NCBI GenBank assembly: GCA_902623685.1
Contig: CACNUQ010000002.1
Location: 37,650 to 101,649, forward strand
Length of the DNA: 64,000 nucleotides
Origin: an uncultured SAR86 cluster bacterium
GTDB taxonomy: Bacteria > Pseudomonadota > Gammaproteobacteria > Magnimaribacterales > D2472
Reading direction: 5' to 3'
Translations under genes and position numbers: made by a program
In this document: one piece after another, positions 18,188-26,468 of the stretch
Layout of the letters: the number at the start of each line of letters is the position of its first letter
Position numbering within the stretch: the stretch's first letter is position 1
Notes under the pieces: generated by a model
What the model was told of the DNA's origin: nothing
Seen by the model: the letters and a program-made list of their open reading frames with translations, nothing else
The model's database searches: none

Positions 18188-18342
18188 TTATGATTGATTT
18201 TTCTCATAAATCACAAAGATGTCGCGCAATTGTGTTTTAGAGAATTTATCTGAGGCAACTCTTGGTAGTTCTTCATAGCTTATTTGCATGAATGATGGAA
18301 TTTTAAATGCAGCTAATTTATATTGATCGTATGCTTCTTAAT
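18188..18342 (-). pseudogene. remnant of an acyl-CoA synthetase C-terminus
   Basis: Translated on the minus strand, this stretch reads KLAAFKIPSFMQISYEELPR, then VASDKFSKTQLRDIF and a stop. It aligns over about 45 residues with the C-terminus of the intact synthetase at 19748-21451 (KLAAFKIPSLIQIDHEDLPR, then VASGKFSKTQLREIF). A few residues upstream the frame meets a stop and similarity ends, so only the last tenth of the gene survives. It keeps the conserved GK-type catalytic region (here DKFSK). It is best explained as debris of a duplicated or deleted paralogue between phoB and the prepilin peptidase gene. Confidence 0.8.
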
Positions 18343-18368
18343 TTTTTGCAAAAAATAAAATACTGAGC

Positions 18369-19124
18369 ATGGAATTAGTTTTAACAACTTTATTGTTGAT
18401 CTCTATAGGTGGTTGTTTTGGGAGTTTTGCTTCATCATTAATTTATAGATTGCCGCTACAAGAAAACGAAATTAATATCTTAAAACCTAGATCATTTTGC
18501 CCTCAATGCAAAACTCAGCTAAGCATTATTCAGCTAATTCCATTTATTGGATTTTTGTACAGCAGAGGAGTATGTTTGTCATGCAATGCAAAAATAAACC
18601 GTTTATACTTTTATAATGAGGTAATAATTGCTGTATTTATTTTATATATATTTAGTAAATTAGCTTTAACAGACTTATCTTCATGGCTAATTGTTTTGAT
18701 TGTCATTAGTTTATACATTCAATCAATAATAGATTTTCAGACACTGCATTTATCTCAACCTATAAGTGCCATTTTAATTTTTTCAGGATTGATGCTAAAT
18801 ATATCAATTGAATTTTTTACGGTTCCATTGGACTCATTCCTAGGATTAACTTTAGGCTATGGATTATTATTCTGCATCAATGAGGTTTATAAAATGATCA
18901 GATCTAGAGATGGAATTGGATCTGGTGATTTCTTATTACTAGGTGGAATTGGATCTATTTTTGGCGCCTCAGCAATTGGGCCAATTCTCTTAATTGGGTC
19001 AAGCATCTCTTTATGTCTATACGCCGTTAATAAAAATAAAGAGGAGGAGCTTCCGTTGGGTTTTGGTTTGGGCATTGGAGCTATATTTTATTGCTTTTTG
19101 TTTATATTTTTCTCTATTGCATAA
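18369..19124 (+). CDS. gspO: prepilin peptidase / N-methyltransferase (GspO/PilD)
   Basis: Inner-membrane aspartic protease that cleaves and N-methylates type IV prepilins and pseudopilins. It begins with the family's N-terminal GSFASSLIYRLP. Two zinc-type CxxC pairs follow (Cys44/Cys47 and Cys69/Cys72) in the methyltransferase loop. The catalytic aspartates are Asp122 (SIIDFQTLHL) and Asp187 in the GxGD motif (GIGSGDFLLLGG). There are about eight membrane segments in 251 residues, the usual architecture. It lies about 8 kb from, and opposite in strand to, the five pseudopilin genes it should process. No pilin genes are present in the window. Confidence 0.93.
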   Translation: MELVLTTLLLISIGGCFGSFASSLIYRLPLQENEINILKPRSFCPQCKTQLSIIQLIPFIGFLYSRGVCLSCNAKINRLYFYNEVIIAVFILYIFSKLALTDLSSWLIVLIVISLYIQSIIDFQTLHLSQPISAILIFSGLMLNISIEFFTVPLDSFLGLTLGYGLLFCINEVYKMIRSRDGIGSGDFLLLGGIGSIFGASAIGPILLIGSSISLCLYAVNKNKEEELPLGFGLGIGAIFYCFLFIFFSIA

Positions 19125-19147
19125 AAAAGGCGCTATTAGCGCCTTTT
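19125..19147. terminator. bidirectional rho-independent terminator
   Basis: A perfect 10-bp stem AAAAGGCGCT/AGCGCCTTTT with loop ATT lies between the convergent prepilin peptidase gene (stop at 19124) and the small secreted-protein gene (stop at 19166). On the minus strand the stem runs into six U's. On the plus strand it ends in four U's. Confidence 0.85.
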
Positions 19148-19165
19148 AGATTAACAATCAAAAGA

Positions 19166-19591
19166 TTATAAAGATACTAGAATCTTTCCTTTATAAAGAG
19201 TGTTACATTGACCCTGATAAAGGTTGGCTAAATGACTTTCACCCTCATTTTGCAAAAATTTTACTTTTAACTCACAAGTATAATTGGAGTCAATCACTCG
19301 ATAATCCTCGTATTGAATATAGTCTGTAAAAAGACCAAACAATACAACATCATGGTGATGTGCAGGTATATCTGTTGAAAGATAAATACTTCCACCATTT
19401 GCCGATGAAAAGCAACCAGCAGAGCCTTTTGGACAAATAGTTGCTACCAAAGAGGAATCGTACACAACAGATATTTCAGGAGCATCGCTCTCCAGAAATG
19501 ATTGAGCTTTTGAATATATTGCATTATTGGCAAAAACGTTTACCGCTAGACCAAATATTGCCATAAGCATAAATTTATTAACGTTTTTCAT
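19166..19591 (-). CDS. small secreted protein of unknown function, likely PhoB-controlled
   Basis: A 141-residue protein that I do not recognise. It has a clear signal peptide (about 1-21, ending VFANNA). The mature part has four cysteines (in ATICPKGSAGCF, YTCELK and GQCNTL), suggesting two disulfides and a periplasmic or secreted location, and an AHHHD histidine cluster that could bind metal. AGGAG stands just before the ATG. Directly upstream is a tandem array of Pho-box-like 11-bp units with a TAATAT -10 candidate, so it may be one of the most directly phosphate-regulated genes here. It could be a T2SS substrate. Confidence 0.7.
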   Translation of the reverse strand: MKNVNKFMLMAIFGLAVNVFANNAIYSKAQSFLESDAPEISVVYDSSLVATICPKGSAGCFSSANGGSIYLSTDIPAHHHDVVLFGLFTDYIQYEDYRVIDSNYTCELKVKFLQNEGESHLANLYQGQCNTLYKGKILVSL

Positions 19592-19600
19592 ATTATCTCC

Positions 19601-19651
19601 TTGTTACAAATATTACATTTATGTAACATTTATGTAAACACTATGTGACAA
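19601..19651 (-). promoter_or_regulatory. tandem Pho-box-like repeats and promoter of the small secreted protein gene
   Basis: On the minus strand, reading from 19651, 7-bp units recur every 11 bp: TTGTCAC, TGTTTAC, ATGTTAC and ATGTAAT, with AT-rich spacers ATAG, ATAA and ATAA. A fifth, weak unit (GTAACAA) reaches 19601. This is the periodicity of PhoB sites, where each monomer reads 11 bp. TAATAT at 19615-19610 can serve as the -10 element, 7 bp beyond the second pair, giving a very short leader before AGGAG and the ATG at 19591. Confidence 0.7.
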
Positions 19652-19747
19652 ATAAGAAAAAGTCAAATAATGTTACAAATTTAGAAATATGCAAAATATA
19701 TGAAATTTTTAGTTTTTATGGTGTCAAAAATTTAGACTGACTTAAGA

Positions 19748-21451
19748 TTAATTTTTCTCATTGGACGCAAAAATTTCGCGCAATTGTGTTTTAGAAAATT
19801 TGCCAGAAGCAACTCTAGGCAGGTCCTCATGATCAATTTGAATCAATGAAGGAATTTTAAAAGCAGCTAATTTTTCGTGTAAAAAATCTTTTAATTCTTG
19901 TTCTGATAATTCCATTGATGGTTTCAGACATATTGCAACACACAAAGTTTCACCAAGACGCTCTTCTGGAATACCAAATACTGCTGCCTCTTGCACAGAT
20001 GGATGATCATAGATAGCGGTTTCAACTTCAATACATGAAATGTTTTCGCCACCTCTAATTACCATATCTTTAACTCGATCTACAATATAAACAAACCCAT
20101 CATCAATGTAACCAAGATCACCAGATTTGAACCAACCGTCATCATTGAAAACTTCTTTGGTTGCCTCTTCGTTTTTCCAATATCCCACCATGTTGGCTGG
20201 ACTTTTAATGACAATCTCTCCAATGGCTTTAGGTTCATCTAAAAAATTCCAATTTTCATCAATAATCGCAACATCTGTTACTGGAGGTATGGCTCTTCCA
20301 CAGCTGCCAGGATGCTTAAGGTAGTCTTTTCCTAAATTTAATGTGCCTGCTGCATTTGTCTCGGTAAGGCCATAACCTATTGAAGGTTCGCTGCCTTTAA
20401 AACCATCTTTTAATTTTTTTACATGCTCCGGTGGCCTCGGTGCCCCGCCTCCGCTGAGCTCCTTAAAAGTTGAAAGATCATATTTGTCTCTATCTGGATG
20501 GGTTAACAAGTCCCAAGTTTGTGTAGGGACTCCTGTTATGGCGCCTATTTTTTCATCTTGAATAAGTTGCAATGCTGCAGTTGGATCCCACTTAGGCATC
20601 ATCACCATCTTTCTTCCAGCAATGATGCTCATCAAAAAGCCAGAGTGACTCCCGGTGACATGAAACAATGGGACACAATGCAGAATTGCAGATTGATTAA
20701 CTGGAGTTGTTTCTGTTTTCTCTTCAGTTTCAATTTGATTTTCAGAAGCTTCAACCTCTCGTTTTAAGGTAGTGACTAATGCCCAACTAAACAAGGTGGC
20801 TAAGATGTTACGGTGACTTGAAAGCACGCCTTTTGGAAAACCAGTAGAACCTGATGTATAAAAGATAGTTGCATTATCATTTGTTTCAACTGTGCTTTTA
20901 AACTCATCTGATTTTGATTCTATAAAAGCATTAAACTCTGTAAAACCATGATCATTGGTTTCAGGCCTTACAATAATTTTTTTAAGTTCTGTAAATTTTT
21001 CTAGCCCCTGAAGACGTTTTTCATCGCCAATTAGAATTGATGCCTCGGAATTCTCTAAGCCATATGAAATTTCACTGGGCACCCACCAAGAATTCAAAAG
21101 AACACAGACCGCTCCCATGGAGGTTATGGCCATAAAAGAAATAATATACTCAGGATTATTTGCCATGCAGATAGCAACACGATCACCCTTTTTTACTCCT
21201 GCATCTTTTAATGCATTAGCAGTTTGGGCAGCCCTCTTATGGATGTCTTGATATGTATATCTCTCATCGTTAAAAACAATAAACTCCCATTCTGGAAATA
21301 GTAATCCGAACTCAAAAAAAGCAGTTAAAGTTTTAGGGGCATTGGTAAATTCTCGATAAGTAATCCCAGAATCATGCAGTTTTTCTTGGAAGGCAAAAAC
21401 TTGATCTGAAGCAGTTAATCGTTGTAGAACTTCTGTGTATTTATCTGTCAT
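19748..21451 (-). CDS. AMP-forming acyl-CoA synthetase (class I adenylate-forming)
   Basis: Activates a carboxylic acid to its CoA thioester through an acyl-adenylate. At 567 residues it has full family length. Motifs are the P-loop-like FYTSGSTGFPKGVLSSH, the A5-type GYGLTETNAAG, GWFKSGDLGYID, and the C-terminal catalytic lysine region VASGKFSKTQLRE. The region around residues 240-255 (EASENQIETEEKTETT) is an acidic insertion unlike the core. The substrate is probably a medium or long fatty acid, but I cannot decide. Its transcript points toward the Pho-regulated small gene. The broken paralogue lies at 18188-18342. Confidence 0.9.
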   Translation of the reverse strand: MTDKYTEVLQRLTASDQVFAFQEKLHDSGITYREFTNAPKTLTAFFEFGLLFPEWEFIVFNDERYTYQDIHKRAAQTANALKDAGVKKGDRVAICMANNPEYIISFMAITSMGAVCVLLNSWWVPSEISYGLENSEASILIGDEKRLQGLEKFTELKKIIVRPETNDHGFTEFNAFIESKSDEFKSTVETNDNATIFYTSGSTGFPKGVLSSHRNILATLFSWALVTTLKREVEASENQIETEEKTETTPVNQSAILHCVPLFHVTGSHSGFLMSIIAGRKMVMMPKWDPTAALQLIQDEKIGAITGVPTQTWDLLTHPDRDKYDLSTFKELSGGGAPRPPEHVKKLKDGFKGSEPSIGYGLTETNAAGTLNLGKDYLKHPGSCGRAIPPVTDVAIIDENWNFLDEPKAIGEIVIKSPANMVGYWKNEEATKEVFNDDGWFKSGDLGYIDDGFVYIVDRVKDMVIRGGENISCIEVETAIYDHPSVQEAAVFGIPEERLGETLCVAICLKPSMELSEQELKDFLHEKLAAFKIPSLIQIDHEDLPRVASGKFSKTQLREIFASNEKN

Positions 21452-21488
21452 AATAAGATTACAAAAATTATTACAATCGTAAACTATT

Positions 21489-23990
21489 ATGCCTAAAAAC
21501 AGAACTTACTTACTCACCTTATTCTTTTTAATTGCCTGTGGTGGTGGAGGCGGTGGTGGCTCAGATAATACGCCAACTGTGTCTGTTGCTCCAACTCCTC
21601 CACCTGCTCCAACAACATCAACTTTTGAAGAATTAAAAGCAGATTTTGAAGGCTACTATGAATACAGAACACACTGGGGTCTTGGAGCAGTGAATTCATC
21701 CTCAGCTCATGCAAGAGGAGCAACCGGAGCAGGCATTACCATTGGTATTACTGACTCAGGTCTTGATGTTAGTCATATTGAAATAGATCAAGCAAGAATT
21801 TCTTCAAACAGTGACTTGGAATACACGAATTATATTCCTAATACTAGACAAAAAAGACATGGGACTATGGTTACTTCCATTGCAGCAGGAACTTTAGATA
21901 AAACTTTTCAATCTCCGATGCATGGAGTTGCATTTGATTCTCAAGTTCTATTTGTAGCCATTCAATTAGCTGAACCAGATCCAGATTACGATCCTATTGA
22001 TCTTGGAGATACAGATTCAAGCGGGGAAGTTACTAATGCAGATGACCTTGCTGCTGAATTTGCTGGAATAGATAATTTTTTTAGTTCTTTATTTGAATTT
22101 TATAATTTTTATGATGTAGATATTGTAAATAATAGCTACGGGTTTTCTGGAAATATTATTGATTATTCAGAATCTCAGGTTAGGACAGCTTTCCCAAAAA
22201 CTATTGCTGAAATGTCTCAAATAGGCACACCTGATGAAGATAAAACTATTTATGTTTGGGCGGCAGGAAATGCAGGCTCTTACGCTGATCAAGGAGTTAA
22301 CTATTTTCATCCTGAATTACTTCCTGGAATGGCATATTTCATAGAAGAAATTCAAGGTCATTCTATTGCTGTTGTTTCAGTTGATGAAGAGGGTCAAATA
22401 AGTGATTTTTCTAGCAGGTGTGGTGTTTCTAAAGACTATTGTATTGCAGCTCCTGGTGGAAGTGTAAATGTTGCGTATCCAACCTCTTCAGATGATTATG
22501 GGATTTATACCGGTGATAAGACAGATCCAGATTATGATAGTTGCGTTGAAAATAATTCCTGTTATGCAGTAGCAGGTGGTACATCATTCGCAGCTCCATT
22601 TGTAACCGGAGGTTTAGCCGTAATGGCTGAGTACTTTGAAGGCCAGCTTGGGAATACGGAACTCGTAAATAGACTTTTTACTACTGCTGATAAAAGTGGT
22701 GTTTATAATAATCCAGAAATCTATGGACATGGGTTAATGGATCTTGCTGCAGCAACTGCTCCAGTTGGTCAAGTAAGCGCAATGCTTGGAAATAACTTAT
22801 CAGGACCAATGACTCCTGCTGCATTCACATCTATTCATCTTACCAATCCGTCATTCGGTGATTCTATCTCTAGAGGAATTAACAATCAGACAGCTATCTT
22901 TTTTGACGAACTCCAAGCTCCTTTCAGACGACCTCTTAACGGAATGATTTCAGACTATAGAGCTCAAATTATAAGTCTAAATGGTTATGATGAAATGAAT
23001 GATTACCATACTAAAACTGCTATAGATGAAGACAGTTTTTTTCAGATTGGAATATCTAAATATGAAAGTCACACTAATGAACTTGTAACACCATATTATT
23101 TACTCAATATGAAATCTGCAAATGATCAATACTTTGCTTATTTCAACAATGCAAAAAATACTTTTGTAAGCCATGGAATTAATGCTGGTTGGGCGCTAGG
23201 AATTTTTCAAGACGACTACTTAAGATCTAAAATTAGCCTGAGATCTAAATTCAATAATCCATGGATGAATTTTACTGCCGCTGGTACTGCAATTGGATCC
23301 GTTAAAGAATTTAATTCAAATCTTGATATTGCCTTTACTATTTCAAGTGGAAGAAATAAATTTCAATCCAATGAGATTTTTGGTGATACAAATTCGAGCA
23401 CAATTGCATTAATTGAACTTCAAACTAACCATGGTACTCCGTCAATACAATTTGGTTTAATGAAAGAAAATGACTCACAGATGGGTCTGAGTGGATCTGG
23501 AGCGCTAAATGGTCAAGGTAATCAATTAACTAACTTTTTAGGTATATCTAATTCAATGGATATATTGGGTGGTAAATTATTTGGATCTTTTTATTGGGGC
23601 CTAACTGCTGATAGTGAAAAAGAAATGGGTATGATTTCATCAATAAATAATATTCGCACATCTTCATTTGGTCTTGGTTATTTAACAAGCTCTGTAATTC
23701 AAAAAAATGATCTCTTAACCCTTACCATCGATCAGCCGATCAGAGTGGAATCAGGCACCCTAAATCTTGATGTTCCTGTTTATAGAACTAAACAAAAAAA
23801 TGTTCTTTTCGATTCACTTAATATTAATTTACAACCAAGCGGTAGAGAAATTAATTCAAAAATAGAATATTCATCATCATACAAAATACTAGATTATGGT
23901 CTCGCAATAGGTTACAAAGCTGACCCATATCACATCAAATACATGGATGATTATTGGTATGTTTCACTTGGGTTTAATTTTAAAATGTAA
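21489..23990 (+). CDS. subtilisin-family (S8) serine protease lipoprotein with C-terminal barrel-like domain
   Basis: Secreted protease of 833 residues. The N-terminus ends in a lipobox, LIAC with Cys17, followed by seven glycines. The S8 catalytic triad is Asp88 (GITDSGLD), His123 (RHGTMVTSIAAG) and Ser366 (GGTSFAAPFVTGG), with the oxyanion Asn region WAAGNAG. After about residue 430 the protein is rich in alternating strands and ends YWYVSLGFNFKM, with the terminal aromatic pattern of outer-membrane beta-barrels. This resembles NalP/SphB1-type autotransporter subtilases, some of which are also lipoproteins. The barrel is inferred from pattern only. It is divergent from the synthetase gene with a 37 bp gap. 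Confidence 0.85.
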   Translation: MPKNRTYLLTLFFLIACGGGGGGGSDNTPTVSVAPTPPPAPTTSTFEELKADFEGYYEYRTHWGLGAVNSSSAHARGATGAGITIGITDSGLDVSHIEIDQARISSNSDLEYTNYIPNTRQKRHGTMVTSIAAGTLDKTFQSPMHGVAFDSQVLFVAIQLAEPDPDYDPIDLGDTDSSGEVTNADDLAAEFAGIDNFFSSLFEFYNFYDVDIVNNSYGFSGNIIDYSESQVRTAFPKTIAEMSQIGTPDEDKTIYVWAAGNAGSYADQGVNYFHPELLPGMAYFIEEIQGHSIAVVSVDEEGQISDFSSRCGVSKDYCIAAPGGSVNVAYPTSSDDYGIYTGDKTDPDYDSCVENNSCYAVAGGTSFAAPFVTGGLAVMAEYFEGQLGNTELVNRLFTTADKSGVYNNPEIYGHGLMDLAAATAPVGQVSAMLGNNLSGPMTPAAFTSIHLTNPSFGDSISRGINNQTAIFFDELQAPFRRPLNGMISDYRAQIISLNGYDEMNDYHTKTAIDEDSFFQIGISKYESHTNELVTPYYLLNMKSANDQYFAYFNNAKNTFVSHGINAGWALGIFQDDYLRSKISLRSKFNNPWMNFTAAGTAIGSVKEFNSNLDIAFTISSGRNKFQSNEIFGDTNSSTIALIELQTNHGTPSIQFGLMKENDSQMGLSGSGALNGQGNQLTNFLGISNSMDILGGKLFGSFYWGLTADSEKEMGMISSINNIRTSSFGLGYLTSSVIQKNDLLTLTIDQPIRVESGTLNLDVPVYRTKQKNVLFDSLNINLQPSGREINSKIEYSSSYKILDYGLAIGYKADPYHIKYMDDYWYVSLGFNFKM

Positions 23991-24007
23991 TCTAATCTTG
24001 GGGGAGT

Positions 24008-24775
24008 ATGAAAGACGCGCTTGATAATAAAGTTATCTACATTACCGGAGCGACTGCTGGTATTGGATTTGCGTTAGCAGAACTTCTCTTAACAAAAGGT
24101 TCGACTGTAGTTATATCAGGAAGAAATAATCAAACACTTAAAAGTGCACAAAAAAAATTACGTAAAATCTCACCTAATCTAATTGCTCATAACATAGATG
24201 TTAGTAAAGAGTCCGAAATTGTTGAATCACTTCAGAGCGTTTACTCATCTTGTGGCAGGATTGATGGATTAGTAAATAATGCGCCCTCTATTCACGTAGG
24301 AAAAATTGTAGATCTTGATCTTGCAGCATGGAAAACTAACTTTAAAGCTAATTTAGATGCTGTATTTCTTACAACTAAAACTGTTTTGCCTTGGATGATT
24401 GATGCTAAAAAAGGATCAATTGTGAATGTTGCATCTGTTGTTGGTCTTAGAGGAGTTGAATATATGTCTGCTTATGGGGCAGCAAAAGCAGGTTTAATTA
24501 ATTTTTCCCGTGCAAGTGCTGTAGAGGGTGCTCCTTATGTGAGAGTAAATTGTATAATACCTGGTGCAGTTGATACTCCTGCAACAAAGCGCGCAATACC
24601 CGATGATAATATAATGGCTAATACTATCAAAACTATACCTCTAAAAAGGATTGCTGATCCAATAGAAATAGCTAACCCTATAGCATTCTTGCTCAGCTCT
24701 GATGCATCATTTATTACTGGAGCAAGCCTTGTGGTAGATGGCGGAAAAACTGCGGATTTAAATGCTGGTAACTGA
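24008..24775 (+). CDS. short-chain dehydrogenase/reductase (SDR)
   Basis: NAD(P)-dependent oxidoreductase of 255 residues. It has the Rossmann motif TGATAGIG (about 15-22), the NNAP variant of NNAG, catalytic Ser in NVASVVG, YGAAK with Tyr and Lys, and a C-terminal LVVDGGK. It is the first gene of a plus-strand operon and follows the protease gene by 17 bp with GGGGGAG as ribosome site. It overlaps the next gene by 14 bp. A steroid- or alcohol-type substrate is suggested by the neighbours only. Confidence 0.9.
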   Translation: MKDALDNKVIYITGATAGIGFALAELLLTKGSTVVISGRNNQTLKSAQKKLRKISPNLIAHNIDVSKESEIVESLQSVYSSCGRIDGLVNNAPSIHVGKIVDLDLAAWKTNFKANLDAVFLTTKTVLPWMIDAKKGSIVNVASVVGLRGVEYMSAYGAAKAGLINFSRASAVEGAPYVRVNCIIPGAVDTPATKRAIPDDNIMANTIKTIPLKRIADPIEIANPIAFLLSSDASFITGASLVVDGGKTADLNAGN

Positions 24776-26462
24776 AATTAACCCAAACGACGAGCTTTGG
24801 CTTTCTAAGGTTGAAGCGCCTCAAATTATTACCGATGCGAACTTATTTGCTTGGGATGATGAAGCAGACCTTGTTGTAGCTGGCCTAGGTGGTGCAGGTA
24901 TTGCAGCTGCTAATGAGGCATTAGATCAAAACCTAACTGTTATTGGAATTGATAAAACAAGTGGTGGTGGTGCAACAGCTAAAAGTGGTGGTGTCTATTA
25001 TGCAGGCGGCGGAACTCCTATCCAAATAGCCGCTGGTGTGAAAGATTCTCCTGAAAATATGTTTAATTACCTAATTCAAGAAACTGGAGATATAGTTAAA
25101 GAATCTACCTTAAGAAACTTTTGCGATACTTCAGCTGAGAATACTCAATGGTTAATGGATAATGGTGTTCAATTTGATCCCTCCTATTATAAAATTAAAA
25201 CTAGCTATCCAGGAGCAGGATACTTTTTATATCATTCAGATAACTCATTAGTTCCATCATATATGGAGAAATCTCACCCGGCTCCAAGAGGGCATAGAGG
25301 ATTTGAGGAAGGCCCGTTCCGACCTATTGGAGTAGGAGGAACCATTTTTTATCCTTTAAAAAAATCTGCATTAAAAAAAGGATTAAAAATCTTTCCGCAA
25401 ACAGAAGCAAGATCCCTGGTTATAACTTCAGAGGGAAGAGTTGTTGGAATGAAAGTATTGATGCTTCCATCTGGAAAACTTGCAGAAAAACATAAAAAAC
25501 TTGTTAAAAGAGGAGAAATGTTCCAAATGCTCCTTCCTCCATCGTATCCAGGATCTAACCTATTGCAAATTATTGGCAATTTTTTTATCAAAAAAGCACA
25601 GAAAATTGAAGAGAACTTCAGAGAAGTTAAGTACATAAGAGCAAAAAAAGGTGTTTGTCTTTCAACTGGTGGTTTTATATTTAATCGTCAAATGGTCAAA
25701 GAATATGCCCCTAAATACTATGCAGGAATGCCATTAGGCACATCAAATGATCAAGGTTGCGGAATTAGGCTGGGGCAAAGTGTTGGCGGAAAGACCGATC
25801 ATATGAATCGAGTGACTGCATGGAGATTTTTGAACCCTCCCCTGGCATTTGCACAAGGTATTGTCGTTAATAAGCATGGAAAAAGATTTTGTAATGAAAT
25901 GGTCTATGGAGCAACTCTTGGAGATGCAATGTGCGAAGATAATGAAGGTAAAGCCTACTTAATACTCAGTGCAGAATTATTCACTGAGTCTAAAGTGCAA
26001 GCAAATAAAGCTCTACCCTTTCAGAGGGATATGGCCAAAATGTTGATTTATTTCAATGCCAAAAAGAAGACAGATCTTGAAGATATTGCAAAAGTTTATG
26101 ATCTTCCAACAGAGAATCTAATATCGGAGGTAAAAAAATATAATGAGGCAGCTAATTCAGGTGCTCCCTGTGAATTTGGTAAGGCTCCAACAGACGTTAA
26201 ATTCCTTAAGGGTCCATTTTACATAATGGATATATCTATCGATTCAAAACTTGCACCATTAACGACATTAACCTTAGGAGGTTTAATGGTAAATGAAGAA
26301 ACTGGTGAAGTCTTAGATCAAAATAAAAATGAAATTAAAGGCTTATATGCCGCAGGTAGAACTGCAATTGGAATCTGCTCAAATATATATGTATCTGGGC
26401 TTTCAATAGCTGATTGTATTTTTTCTGGAAGGCGAGTAGGACAAAACTTAGAAAAAGGATAG
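24762..26462 (+). CDS. FAD-dependent dehydrogenase, ketosteroid-1-dehydrogenase/fumarate reductase superfamily
   Basis: Flavoprotein of 566 residues that likely introduces or reduces a C=C bond next to a carbonyl. The FAD Rossmann motif is DLVVAGLGGAGIAAANEA (about 35-52), followed by GGGATAKSGGVYYAGGG. The C-terminal GLYAAGRTAIGICSNIYVSGLSIADCIFSGR is the second FAD-contact region and is typical of proteins named FAD-binding/KstD-like. It contains internal sequence (WRFLNPP, GIVVNKHGKRFCNE) shared with that group. It lies between an SDR and an acyl-CoA ligase in one operon, consistent with breakdown of a cyclic ketone. Steroid activity is not proven. Confidence 0.82.
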   Translation: MLVTEINPNDELWLSKVEAPQIITDANLFAWDDEADLVVAGLGGAGIAAANEALDQNLTVIGIDKTSGGGATAKSGGVYYAGGGTPIQIAAGVKDSPENMFNYLIQETGDIVKESTLRNFCDTSAENTQWLMDNGVQFDPSYYKIKTSYPGAGYFLYHSDNSLVPSYMEKSHPAPRGHRGFEEGPFRPIGVGGTIFYPLKKSALKKGLKIFPQTEARSLVITSEGRVVGMKVLMLPSGKLAEKHKKLVKRGEMFQMLLPPSYPGSNLLQIIGNFFIKKAQKIEENFREVKYIRAKKGVCLSTGGFIFNRQMVKEYAPKYYAGMPLGTSNDQGCGIRLGQSVGGKTDHMNRVTAWRFLNPPLAFAQGIVVNKHGKRFCNEMVYGATLGDAMCEDNEGKAYLILSAELFTESKVQANKALPFQRDMAKMLIYFNAKKKTDLEDIAKVYDLPTENLISEVKKYNEAANSGAPCEFGKAPTDVKFLKGPFYIMDISIDSKLAPLTTLTLGGLMVNEETGEVLDQNKNEIKGLYAAGRTAIGICSNIYVSGLSIADCIFSGRRVGQNLEKG

Positions 26463-26468
26463 AAAATT

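Noticed and set aside
21452..21488. TTACA repeats before the S8 protease as a Pho box
   Set aside because: The repeats are 12 bp apart with poor consensus match, so the 11-bp PhoB spacing is not met.
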